Origin: Psychrobacter celer
Lineage (GTDB): Bacteria; Pseudomonadota; Gammaproteobacteria; Pseudomonadales; Moraxellaceae
Direction: 5' to 3'
NCBI RefSeq assembly: GCF_016107555.1
Contig: NZ_JABASU010000003.1
Coordinates: forward strand, 1-64,000
Length of the DNA: 64,000 bases
The notes under the pieces were generated by a model. That model saw only the letters and a list, made by a program, of their open reading frames with translations, was not told the origin of the DNA and searched no databases. The translations under genes and the position numbers were made by a program. Positions 56,225-64,000 of the stretch are shown here, in pieces. Numbering within the stretch: position 1 is the stretch's first letter; each line of letters opens with the position of its first letter.

Positions 56225-56605
56225 TTAAGCCACTTGCACAGGGATGATATTGGCGGTGTCTTTTACCGTGTTGTCTTCGTTGCAGTAGACCAGTTTTGGC
56301 TGGTAGGTCGCAGCTTCTGCTTCATCAAAGTGCGCATAAGCACAGATAATAACGATATCGCCTAAGTCTGCCATATGAGCAGCCGCACCATTTAATGAGA
56401 TGATACCAGAGCCTGCTTCGGCGCGAATCGCATAAGTACGAAAACGCTTGCCATTGGTGACATTATAGATGTCGATTGATTCGTTTTCGCGCAGACCGGC
56501 GAGGTCCAATAAATCACCATCGATACCGCATGAGCCTTCGTAGTGCAGCTCGGCATGAGTGACGCGGGCACGATGTAATTTGCATTTAAGCATATTAAGT
56601 AGCAT
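56225..56605 (-). CDS. panD: Aspartate 1-decarboxylase
   Basis: 126 residues. The self-cleavage site YEGSCGID puts Gly24-Ser25 in the canonical register when started at ATG 56605 (ribosome site AAGGAAG), which confirms the start. Ser25 becomes the pyruvoyl cofactor. It converts aspartate to beta-alanine for pantothenate. No other pan genes are adjacent. Confidence 0.95.
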   Translation of the reverse strand: MLLNMLKCKLHRARVTHAELHYEGSCGIDGDLLDLAGLRENESIDIYNVTNGKRFRTYAIRAEAGSGIISLNGAAAHMADLGDIVIICAYAHFDEAEAATYQPKLVYCNEDNTVKDTANIIPVQVA

Positions 56606-56744
56606 AAGTTGCTTCCTTAGTGTAACAAAGATTAATGAACGAAATCATCATGTTAGTGGGGGCTATTTTGCCAAAATAAAAGACTACTATAAAGTATCAC
56701 GTAACAAGCCCAGCGGTAAAAACCCAGCGGTAAAGGTCTGGCCA

Positions 56745-57329
56745 TTATGATTCGGGCAGTTTAAAACCATTGATTTGTGAACGGGCTTTTTCGATATCGT
56801 CGCCCAACAGTAATGGCAACGCATTAAACGCGGCGCTCAGAGCACTGTCGATGGCAATCTGTTCATCAGGTGAGGCCTTTGAGAGGACATGTCCACTGAC
56901 CTTCGATTTGTGACCTGGATGCCCGATACCGATACGCAGTCGATGAAAGTCGTTGCCGATATGCGGGGTGATATCGCGCAGACCGTTATGGCCGCCATGG
57001 CCGCCATTGGTTTTGAGCTTGATACTACCCGCTGGAATATCCAGCTCGTCGTGCGCGATCAACAGCTCATCGTTGTCGATGCCATAAAAGTTGACCATCG
57101 GAACCACTGATTGACCCGACTTGTTCATAAAGGTCGATGGCATCAGCAAGCGTACATCGGCGCCATGAATCTGTCCGCGTCCCGTTATCCCATGAAACTT
57201 TTTGTCAGGAGAAAGGGTGATATTGAACTGCTGCGCCAAATGATAGACAAACCAAAATCCTGCATTATGACGCGTAAACATATACTGCTGACCGGGATTA
57301 CCAAGACCGACAATAAGCTTTATGGCCAT
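56745..57329 (-). CDS. pth: Peptidyl-tRNA hydrolase
   Basis: 194 residues. GLGNPGQQYMFTRHNAGF (about 8-26) with the catalytic His, then PSTFMNKSGQSV (about 65-76), HDELDIPAGSIKLKTNGGHGGHNGLRDI and FHRLRIGIGHPGHKS. It releases peptides from prematurely dropped peptidyl-tRNA. AGGATG before the ATG. Classic order prs-rplY-pth on the minus strand. Confidence 0.96.
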   Translation of the reverse strand: MAIKLIVGLGNPGQQYMFTRHNAGFWFVYHLAQQFNITLSPDKKFHGITGRGQIHGADVRLLMPSTFMNKSGQSVVPMVNFYGIDNDELLIAHDELDIPAGSIKLKTNGGHGGHNGLRDITPHIGNDFHRLRIGIGHPGHKSKVSGHVLSKASPDEQIAIDSALSAAFNALPLLLGDDIEKARSQINGFKLPES

Positions 57330-57421
57330 AAAAACATCCTGCTTAAATGTGATAAATGAGCGTAAGGTTGGTCGTGCTGTCGTTTATGTCTGACAGCACT
57401 GTGATGCTTAAACCCTACTTA

Positions 57422-57462
57422 CAAAAACAGCAGGAGATATACATCACCTGCTGTTTTTTTTG
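57422..57462 (-). terminator. Terminator of rplY
   Basis: Stem aaaacagcagg/cctgctgtttt between rplY and pth; it works on either strand and separates the two genes. Confidence 0.85.
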
Positions 57463-57519
57463 ACGAACCGAACCTATCAGCAGGTCGACGGCATAGTGCC
57501 ACGACCTAGCGGTCGTTTA

Positions 57520-58194
57520 TTATTCGCCGTCTTCGTTTTCATCGCCTTGTTCGGTCGCAGGTACATCAGCTGCATCAACTTCGTCAGCATCTTCGTCAAC
57601 TTCTTCAACCGTTGGTGGCTGCATGTTAACGATAGTACGGTCGTGTGCATCTTCCATATCAAGTTCGAAGATGATAACGCCTTCTGGTAGTTTGATGTCT
57701 GATAGACGGAATAGATCGCCGATTTCCATGCCTGATACGTCAACTTCTAGGTATTCAGGTAGTTGTGATGGTAGGCAAACGATTTCGATGTCAGAGACTA
57801 GGGTAGACAAGATACCGCCAGCTTTTGTACCTGGTGCTTCTTCACGGCCAGTGAAATGCACAGGAACATTCATGTTGATCTTATGACCTTTTACAATGCG
57901 CTGGAAATCAGCATGCATTGGGAAGCCTTTCGCTGGATGGCGTTGTAGGTCTTTGATAACGACTTGATGCGCTTCGCCATCGACATTTAGCGTCAAGATG
58001 TGTGAGAAAAACGCTTCAAATTCAAGAGACTTAACCAGCTCATTGATTTTGATAGAAACCGCAGTTGGCTCTTCGTCACCACCATAGATGATAGCAGGTA
58101 CTAGGTTCTGCTTACGTAGGCGGCGGCTCGCACCTTTACCTTGCTGTTCTGCAGAACGGGCAACTGCACTTAGTTCGAAATGATTAATACTCAT
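57520..58194 (-). CDS. rplY: Ribosomal protein bL25, long CTC/TL5 form
   Basis: 224 residues from ATG 58194 (AGGATTG upstream). N-terminal L25 domain (about 1-95) with KGASRRLRKQNLVPAIIYGG, followed by the CTC C-terminal domain with NMNVPVHFTGREEAPGTKAGG and an acidic Glu/Asp-rich tail (about 195-224). Binds 5S rRNA in the large subunit. Placed between prs and pth as in other gammaproteobacteria. Confidence 0.95.
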   Translation of the reverse strand: MSINHFELSAVARSAEQQGKGASRRLRKQNLVPAIIYGGDEEPTAVSIKINELVKSLEFEAFFSHILTLNVDGEAHQVVIKDLQRHPAKGFPMHADFQRIVKGHKINMNVPVHFTGREEAPGTKAGGILSTLVSDIEIVCLPSQLPEYLEVDVSGMEIGDLFRLSDIKLPEGVIIFELDMEDAHDRTIVNMQPPTVEEVDEDADEVDAADVPATEQGDENEDGE

Positions 58195-58589
58195 GGATAC
58201 AATCCTATAAAAAGATAAATGAAGTGTCTGGTCATAAAAAAGTGGATTTGCGACCAACCCACTAATACGTGATGAAAGCTCGATGACCGGTCATCAGTGA
58301 CGCTGACAACCAAAAAACCGAGCAATATGTTTGCCGTCATCGTTTACTGATAAATATCAGCAAAAACCTATCTGGCAAACGTGATCAGCACTTTTAAAGA
58401 TGCCAACCATCAAAGATCATACAAACGGTCGGCACAGGCGCGCATTATACGTGGTTTTGTAGCAATAATAAAGACCTACGCAAAATGCGAACATAAAAAA
58501 CAGCGCCATATCATCAAATATGGCGCTGTTTTTTTTATATCAGGTGTCCGTGTAGCTGTATGTGCAAACCGCCACTGACACAGAAGTCG
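58195..58589. other. Intergenic region prs/rplY
   Basis: 395 bases with a strong terminator for prs (58495-58537) and upstream sequence for rplY; no gene recognised. Confidence 0.6.
58495..58537 (-). terminator. Terminator of prs
   Basis: Stem aaaaaacagcgccata/tatggcgctgtttttt with an 8-base loop, downstream of prs on the minus strand; strong in both directions. Confidence 0.92.
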
Positions 58590-59537
58590 TTAGGCGTCAA
58601 ACATGGCGCTGATAGACTCTTCGTTGTTGATGCGGCGTAAGCTCTCAGCGAGCATCGGTGCGATACTGACTTGGCGGATTTTGCTACAAGATTGAGCAGC
58701 AGGAGACAATGGAATGGTATCAGTCACGACCACTTCATCTAGGGCTGACTCAGAGATGTTTTTTAGCGCATTACCCGATAGTACAGGGTGGGTGATGTAA
58801 GCCAATACGCGGCGCGCGCCGTTTTCTTTTAATGCTTCAGCGGCTTTGCATAGGGTGCCTGCGGTATCGACCATATCATCAACGATGACGCAGTCACGAT
58901 CACGCACATCACCGATGATGTGCATCACTTGCGACTCATTGGCGCGGGCACGGCGTTTATCGATAATCGCCATGTCGGTGTCGCCCAATTGTTTGGCCAT
59001 CGCACGAGCACGTACCACACCACCAACGTCAGGAGATACCACCATGATGTTGTCGTAGTCTTGTTTTTGTAGGTCATTTAACAGGACAGGGGTGCCGTAG
59101 ATGTTGTCGACAGGGATGTCAAAGAAACCCTGAATCTGATCTGAGTGCAAATCTACGGTCATGACGCGGTCGATACTGACGATATTTAGCATATCGGCGA
59201 CGACTTTGGCTGAAATAGGGACGCGAGCTGAGCGTGGACGACGGTCTTGACGGGCATAACCAAAGTACGGCATCACTGCTGTGATACGGCCTGCACTAGA
59301 GCGACGGAGCGCATCCGCCATCATCATAATTTCCATCAAATTGTCGTTGGTCGGTGCACAAGTCGGCTGCATGATAAATACGTCTTTACCGCGCACGTGC
59401 TCTTTGATTTCCACGGCAATTTCGCCATCAGAAAAACGCGTGATGTCAGCTTTACCAAGAGGAATGTGTAGGTGGTCGGCGACGGTTTTCGCAAGTTCTG
59501 GATGGGCGTTGCCCGTAAAAATTGCCAAATAAGGCAT
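58590..59537 (-). CDS. prs: Ribose-phosphate pyrophosphokinase
   Basis: 315 residues. [18 protein letters not shown] (about 6-23), [32 protein letters not shown] (about 130-149), [17 protein letters not shown] and the PRPP-binding loop [11 protein letters not shown] (about 219-229). It makes PRPP from ribose-5-phosphate and ATP for nucleotide, His, Trp and NAD synthesis. It lies just downstream of the tRNA-Gln pair on the same strand. Confidence 0.97.
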   Translation of the reverse strand: MPYLAIFTGNAHPELAKTVADHLHIPLGKADITRFSDGEIAVEIKEHVRGKDVFIMQPTCAPTNDNLMEIMMMADALRRSSAGRITAVMPYFGYARQDRRPRSARVPISAKVVADMLNIVSIDRVMTVDLHSDQIQGFFDIPVDNIYGTPVLLNDLQKQDYDNIMVVSPDVGGVVRARAMAKQLGDTDMAIIDKRRARANESQVMHIIGDVRDRDCVIVDDMVDTAGTLCKAAEALKENGARRVLAYITHPVLSGNALKNISESALDEVVVTDTIPLSPAAQSCSKIRQVSIAPMLAESLRRINNEESISAMFDA

Positions 59538-59647
59538 GACTGAAGTCCTATTTATTGACTCAAGCAGCGACCACTAAGCAGTGTCTAACTGCCCAAATAA
59601 AGAAAAGAGTGGTGAAAGTAATTATAGACTACTAAGATAGTAAAAAA

Positions 59648-59723
59648 TGGCAGGGGTAGCTGGACTCGAACCAACGGATGTCAGGATCAAAACCTGATGC
59701 CTTACCAACTTGGCTATACCCCT
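59648..59723 (-). tRNA. tRNA-Gln (anticodon UUG), copy 2
   Basis: 76 bases including CCA; acceptor aggggta/tacccct, anticodon loop ttttgat, T arm gttggttcgagtccagc. Identical to the upstream copy. Confidence 0.96.
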
Positions 59724-59886
59724 GTAATGTCTAGGCAGGACGAGCGCTGAATGCTAACAAAGTATTAGCTAGGCTTCGCTACCTATCAACCGTCTAAGAC
59801 GGTGTTCCCTAGCGGTGCTCATTGCGAACTATACCGAAATTGGGAAGGTGTTGTCAATTGCTATCACTAGCAATCCAAACTAAAAA

Positions 59887-59962
59887 TGGCAGGGGTAGCT
59901 GGACTCGAACCAACGGATGTCAGGATCAAAACCTGATGCCTTACCAACTTGGCTATACCCCT
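59887..59962 (-). tRNA. tRNA-Gln (anticodon UUG), copy 1
   Basis: Same 76-base sequence as copy 2; 163 bases upstream of it on the minus strand. Preceded by its own promoter. Confidence 0.96.
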
Positions 59963-59975
59963 ATTGTGGCGACCT

Positions 59976-60003
59976 ATTATAAGTAAATTTTTAGACTTTG
60001 CAA
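59976..60003 (-). promoter_or_regulatory. Sigma-70 promoter of the tRNA-Gln pair
   Basis: On the minus strand TTGCAA, 16 bases, TATAAT, 14 bases before the first tRNA. Likely drives tRNA-Gln-tRNA-Gln and possibly prs. Confidence 0.75.
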
Positions 60004-60056
60004 GTCATTTGCGCTTTTTTATGGTATTTATTCAAAATTTTTGCATTCAATTTTTT

Positions 60057-60217
60057 ATATAGTCGATTCCAAATAACACAGATACATTATATTTCAACGT
60101 GGAGCGGGTATAAATTTTTCTGACGTGCTGTTGTGATACTTTTTTTAAATACAGTTACGTAGTCTCCATCGGCGTAGCGCGCAAGGAGTATTTATATCAG
60201 CCGCCCTAGTGTGTATA
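60057..60217. repeat. Diverged TATAG element
   Basis: tatagtcgattccaaataac then gatacattatatttcaacgt and ggagcgggtataaattt, matching the left half of 54680. The right half is poorly conserved; end position approximate. Confidence 0.45.
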
Positions 60218-60263
60218 GGAAAGCCGCCGCTTTTGGGACGTAGCCTGTACTCTGATAGCGCAA

Positions 60264-61226
60264 TCATAAGTTATCCACCAAGTAAGCAGGACAAGGCGCA
60301 TTTGCCAGCCATTTTTTTATCAATGCCTTATCAGAGGCAATACTTGCATCCAATGGCAAAAACACCGCACTACCAGAGCCGGTCATTCGTGCTATGCCCA
60401 GTGCTTGCGATTCTAACCCTTTTAAGTAATCTAAAGCCTCTGCAATAGCAGGAGCGAGGCTGGTGACGACAGGCGTAAAGACATTGTGATAAGGCGTATT
60501 CAAATTTTGAACATAATCATTGGATTGATTTTTAATCGTATCAATCGATAGAGGAGCGATATCTCGCTGTAGTTTGGGGTGAGCGAATAGTTTGGCAGTA
60601 TTGACATGCGCTTCAGGCGTTAAGACTAAATACTGCTGGTCAGGCAAATTGATGGCAGTTAATTTTTCACCAATACCCATCGCAATCGCATCTTGCCCAA
60701 AGATAAAGATTGGCACGTCTGCACCTACTTTTGTACCAATTTCTATAAGCTCATCACGAGTAACGTTGAGCTGCCAAAGCTCATTGAGCGCCAGCATAGT
60801 CGTTGCGGCATTGGATGAGCCACCACCCAATCCTGCGCCCATTGGCAAATGCTTGTCTAACGTGACAGTGACTTGTGCCAATTGCCTAGGTAGAGTCTCT
60901 GACTGTATGGCAAAAGCGAGCAATGCGCGCGCCGCTTTAAAGATTAAATTGTCTTCTATATTGGCAGTTATCGCCTCTGCACCAGCTGATACTAATAGCT
61001 GATGACAGAGGGTATTGGCATCTGCTTTATTGTCAGCCGTTTGTATCACAGCATCATCCATGAGTGAGAAATGCAAATAATCGCCCCAATCAAGCAGGCG
61101 AAAAACCGTTTGCAGATCATGATAGCCATCAGCGCGCTTGCCAGTGATGTGCAAAAACAAATTGAGCTTGGCAGGTGAGAGACGAGTCATCGTAGAAGCA
61201 GATGATGCTGCTATATTTTCAATCAT
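60264..61226 (-). CDS. ispE: 4-diphosphocytidyl-2-C-methyl-D-erythritol kinase
   Basis: 320 residues (308 from the internal ATG at 61190, which gives the canonical MTRLSPAKLNLF N-terminus). GHMP motifs SPAKLNLFLHITGKRADGYH (about 16-35) and PMGAGLGGGSSNAATTM (about 127-143). It phosphorylates CDP-ME in the MEP isoprenoid pathway. Downstream of lolB, the usual order; starts are ambiguous because neither ATG has a strong ribosome site. Confidence 0.94.
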   Translation of the reverse strand: MIENIAASSASTMTRLSPAKLNLFLHITGKRADGYHDLQTVFRLLDWGDYLHFSLMDDAVIQTADNKADANTLCHQLLVSAGAEAITANIEDNLIFKAARALLAFAIQSETLPRQLAQVTVTLDKHLPMGAGLGGGSSNAATTMLALNELWQLNVTRDELIEIGTKVGADVPIFIFGQDAIAMGIGEKLTAINLPDQQYLVLTPEAHVNTAKLFAHPKLQRDIAPLSIDTIKNQSNDYVQNLNTPYHNVFTPVVTSLAPAIAEALDYLKGLESQALGIARMTGSGSAVFLPLDASIASDKALIKKWLANAPCPAYLVDNL

Positions 61227-61330
61227 ATATTTTCAGTCATGTTTTTTCATCATAAGGTACAGTCATAAAAAGCTATCTTAATGAGCCATGATAGCTTTTG
61301 AAAGGCGATCCGTTGTTGATACCTGATGGA

Positions 61331-62029
61331 TTAATGATTAATAGTCATGACAACCTTGTTACCTTGTGGCTGCACTGCGCTGATTTTGGAAGGTCGTTTG
61401 TCTGAGCCTTTATAAGTAAAGCTGGCTGTCCACTCACCATTGACCGAGCTTATCAGGCGGTTTTGTGCATCGAGCTTGGGCGCGCTGTCTGAGGGCGCTG
61501 GGCGACCAGAGATCCAATAAGGCATTTGCGAGATAGGCGCTTGCCAGCCAGTGGCTTTTTTTAGCAGGGTTTCAGGATCATCAGCGGTCAAAGTACCGGT
61601 TTTTTCGCTGACCAAGGTGGCCGTCTGACCATCGTATTCGATATTGGTTTTGCCAATACCGAGTGCGCCAATCAGCTCGATGGCAAATCGATCGTCTTGT
61701 TGGCCCCATGCATAAAACGCACTGCCACCTTGCGCGCCGCTGCTGTCGCTGGCAGGCGTGGTCACGCCAATCTTGCCGGTAATATTAAAACGCTCAAGCT
61801 TGTTTGGCTGATCTGCGTTTTGAGCTTGCATCATGGTGCCTGATTGATGGCTAGTATTGGCAGTCTTTATAGACTGACAGCCAGAGGTGATGGCAAGGGT
61901 AGCCGCCATCGCTGTCAGCAGGGTTAGCTTTTGCGATTTAGCTTTAGACTGAAACTTAGATTCGCACTTGGATTTAGATTTAGATTTGAACTCGGCAGAG
62001 AGCTGAAAAAAAAGGGAGGCAACTGGCAT
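61331..62029 (-). CDS. lolB: Outer-membrane lipoprotein localisation factor LolB
   Basis: 232 residues. GAGGATATTTT precedes ATG 62029, so the long N-terminus appears genuine. Residues 1-34 are an unusual Lys/Ser-rich stretch (FKSKSKSKCESKFQSKAKSQ), then a hydrophobic signal and lipobox ITSGC with Cys51. The mature part has ERFNITGKIGVTTP (about 80-93), GSAFYAWGQQDDRFAIELIG and a beta-rich LolB fold to the end. It accepts lipoproteins from LolA and inserts them in the outer membrane. The n-region is coded by an AT-rich hexamer-like repeat (about 61935-61990). Confidence 0.9.
   Translation of the reverse strand: MPVASLFFQLSAEFKSKSKSKCESKFQSKAKSQKLTLLTAMAATLAITSGCQSIKTANTSHQSGTMMQAQNADQPNKLERFNITGKIGVTTPASDSSGAQGGSAFYAWGQQDDRFAIELIGALGIGKTNIEYDGQTATLVSEKTGTLTADDPETLLKKATGWQAPISQMPYWISGRPAPSDSAPKLDAQNRLISSVNGEWTASFTYKGSDKRPSKISAVQPQGNKVVMTINH
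61935..61990. repeat. Imperfect gatttag/aaatct simple repeat inside lolB
   Basis: Serial ttagattcgcacttggattt agatttagatttg-type units encode the Lys/Ser repeats of the LolB n-region; such a tract could slip. Confidence 0.5.
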
Positions 62030-62178
62030 AAAATATCCTCAAAACAAACAAATTTGCAAAAATAATAATTTTGATTAAAGGCTAGCTTAAGCGCTATTTG
62101 TTACTCGCTTATACGCGGCTGTTAGCTTCTTATAAGTGCCTTGTAACCGGTACTCCGCACCCCGATTTTGCACAGACC

Positions 62179-63987
62179 CTAATACAGTTGTATGCGGTCG
62201 CTGATATTATGCTGACCAAATGAAAAGCGCTTCTGCAAGTCGGCAAGCAAAGCCTCGACTTTGGCGTTATCGCCCAGACCTTGATAGGCACGTAGCAACA
62301 ACGTGCCTGAGCGTAAGGTCGGAAAGACATCATAAGGCGTCTGTAGATAGTCGATGACTTGCTTATAGCGTTGGTTGGTCAAGGCGTTACTTGCCAATAT
62401 GTTGAGCGCTTGCAAGTGCAGCTCGTTGTCGTAGCGCGGATCATCATAACGAATTCGGATGATGTCGGTCGCCAAGGCCAAGCCTTGCTCAGAGTTTGGC
62501 TCATTGGCCAAGAGCAGCTGGGCGTAACTTAGCCGATAGGCCAGATTGCTCGGATCGAGCGCGCGCAGATGATTGAGCAAGGTGCGTTTGACGATATAGT
62601 CGTTTTTATCATCGAGGAGCTGAGCGCGAGCAAACAATAGCCTCTCATTGTCAGGGTATTTACGCGCTGCCCGAGTCAACAGCCGCAGCGCTTCATCCGG
62701 CTCGTTTTGTTGCCATAAAATATCGGCCTGCATGACATAAGTGTCAGGGGCAAAGACGCTAAATTGTTTGCGTAGTTTTTCTAAAGTAGCAATGGCGGCG
62801 TCGACGTCGTCATTGAGCAATTCAAATGCGACCACTTTTCGACGTGCTTCTAATACTAAGTCTTCTTGCATCACGGCATTGAGATAGTATTTGGCTTTAT
62901 CAAACTGCTGCTGGCGCTCAGCACTGATACCGAGATAGTAATAAGCTTGGTCAAGGTAAGCGGGGTTTTTGGCAAGCATATTGAGTAGATCATCCGCACT
63001 CGCATATTCTTCGATATCCAAGCTCACTAGCGCTGCTAGCAAGGTAATCTCCGCATCCTCACGAAAACGCTCGTGCGCTTGTAGTAATAATTGCCACGCC
63101 TCTTGGCTTTGTTTCAAGTCCAGTAAATAGCGAATCTCGTACAGGTATAGACTCTTGCTATCAGGGTTGCGCAGGCGCGCTTGGCTAAGGTAATTGGCCA
63201 CGGTTTCGGCGGTGACGATTTTGCGCAAGATGTCAGCCTTTAGGGTGATAAAAGGCACATAATCAGGCTGGCGCTCTAGCGCGCGGTTAATATGCACGAT
63301 AGCGATTTCGGGCTCATTAAATTGATAGAGCAGGCCTGCCTTTAGTACCGATAATGACGCATTTTGCGTGCTATCGAGCGGCTGAAGCGCAGCGAGTAGA
63401 TCGCGTTTGTCAGCATCGGTATTGGGATAGATACCGATTAATATCTCGCTTAAGTCGGCGCGTGGATCGTAGCGTAAGATGCGGTTTAGTGTCTCGCCTG
63501 CCAAGACGTAATCGTGTGCGCGCAGTGCCAAATGCGCGACATAAAACCAAGCAGGCACGTGATCGGGGTTTTGCTCTTGCCACGTTTTGGCAAACTGTAA
63601 CGAGTCGCCCACACTCTCGTTTTGTAAAGACAAACTCAGCGCCCGCTCAAAGACAGCGGTGGCATCTTTTTTGAATGACTGCTGTTTATAGATGGCGACG
63701 GCGCGTTGTTTGTCATCGCGATCAGCGGCAAACTCCGCTGCCAAAAGCGCGTACAAACTTGGCTCGTTTAGCTCAGGCTGCCAGATACTAGCAGGAGCCA
63801 AGCGCTGCACATCGACAGTCTCAGGCAGTCTTTCGCCGGCGCTGGATGTCGCTGCGCTCGTAAGCGAGCTGGCGCTGTTTTGCTGGTTTTCTGCCTTTGC
63901 TGGGATATCGATAGCACTGGCGTGCACAGGGGCAGATAGGCACAGACAAACAGCCAACGGTAGCGTTAGCCGATAGCGTTGGTACAA
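62179..63987 (-). CDS. TPR-repeat envelope protein (5' end uncertain at window edge)
   Basis: 602 residues to the first in-frame TTG, with a signal-like start MYQRYRLTLPLAVCLCLSAP and cleavage near VHASA; the frame stays open to the window edge, so the true start may lie outside. Many tetratricopeptide-type helix pairs follow (for example about 75-110, 130-165, 205-250, 340-370, 440-470), such as YYYLGISAERQQQFDKAKYY. Probably periplasmic. In Pseudomonas a TPR protein gene of this kind precedes lolB, and hemA lies divergently beyond it, so hemA would be expected past this edge. Confidence 0.85.
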   Translation of the reverse strand: MYQRYRLTLPLAVCLCLSAPVHASAIDIPAKAENQQNSASSLTSAATSSAGERLPETVDVQRLAPASIWQPELNEPSLYALLAAEFAADRDDKQRAVAIYKQQSFKKDATAVFERALSLSLQNESVGDSLQFAKTWQEQNPDHVPAWFYVAHLALRAHDYVLAGETLNRILRYDPRADLSEILIGIYPNTDADKRDLLAALQPLDSTQNASLSVLKAGLLYQFNEPEIAIVHINRALERQPDYVPFITLKADILRKIVTAETVANYLSQARLRNPDSKSLYLYEIRYLLDLKQSQEAWQLLLQAHERFREDAEITLLAALVSLDIEEYASADDLLNMLAKNPAYLDQAYYYLGISAERQQQFDKAKYYLNAVMQEDLVLEARRKVVAFELLNDDVDAAIATLEKLRKQFSVFAPDTYVMQADILWQQNEPDEALRLLTRAARKYPDNERLLFARAQLLDDKNDYIVKRTLLNHLRALDPSNLAYRLSYAQLLLANEPNSEQGLALATDIIRIRYDDPRYDNELHLQALNILASNALTNQRYKQVIDYLQTPYDVFPTLRSGTLLLRAYQGLGDNAKVEALLADLQKRFSFGQHNISDRIQLY

Positions 63988-64000
63988 GCGCTCTATAATG

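Noticed and set aside
59724-59886. Spacer between the two tRNA-Gln genes as an inserted element
   Set aside because: It contains only a short ccgtc/gacgg stem and no repeat ends. Tandem identical tRNA genes are common.

Overview
The window looks like chromosomal DNA from a gammaproteobacterium of the Moraxellaceae, most likely Psychrobacter or a close relative. This rests on gene content and gene order (tex/ompR, dapA-lipoprotein-purC, proC-yggT, TPR-lolB-ispE-tRNA-Gln-prs-rplY-pth), on the short AccA form, and on protein character; no database search was possible. Nearly all genes are housekeeping and intact. I saw no prophage, transposase gene, rRNA operon or CRISPR array.

Layout. 0-9 kb: a CobW-type GTPase and OmpR (minus) divergent from tex, two secreted or decayed small genes, a saccharopine-dehydrogenase-like oxidoreductase and a 51-residue DUF1328 membrane protein. 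9-20 kb: phhB, a GNAT protein, ettA, plsB, ybaK, a long acyl-CoA dehydrogenase, a FUSC-like membrane protein and aroE. 20-26 kb: a lipoprotein gene, pabC, mltG and tmk, a classic co-linear set here split by a two-gene minus-strand insert encoding a DpnI-type restriction enzyme and a DpnD-like protein. 26-35 kb: a CPA1 antiporter with a long disordered tail, a DegP/MucD protease, a metallophosphoesterase-like membrane protein that has lost its metal ligands, dapA, a BamC-like stub lipoprotein and purC. 35-48 kb: DNA glycosylase, a NIF3-type single domain, two paralogous lipoproteins with PepSY-like C-termini, CsbD, dadA, ygfZ, yjdM, hemL, fadD, an Mpo1-like protein, ppx and accA. 48-64 kb: tilS, proC, yggT, thiD, tRNA-Ser(GCU), tRNA-Arg(ACG), an RDD protein, a Ca/Na antiporter, panD, pth, rplY, prs, two identical tRNA-Gln(UUG), ispE, lolB and a TPR protein that runs to or past the window edge.

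The most interesting items are as follows. (1) A complete DpnI-like locus keeps the D53/E64/K66 catalytic set and four Zn cysteines, which implies that the host does not carry Dam-methylated GATC. (2) A family of short palindromic elements ends in TATAG(T/C)CGA-like inverted repeats. Two of the copies carry the same core in opposite orientations between short inverted repeats. (3) The metallophosphoesterase-like protein looks catalytically dead. (4) Two tandem paralogous PepSY-like lipoproteins, one internally duplicated, sit side by side. (5) A small lipoprotein gene appears decayed by in-frame stops. (6) LolB has a 34-residue Lys/Ser-rich stretch before its lipoprotein signal, encoded by a simple DNA repeat.

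Most intergenic gaps contain clean stem-loop/T-run terminators, and three tRNA transcription units have easily read sigma-70 promoters.
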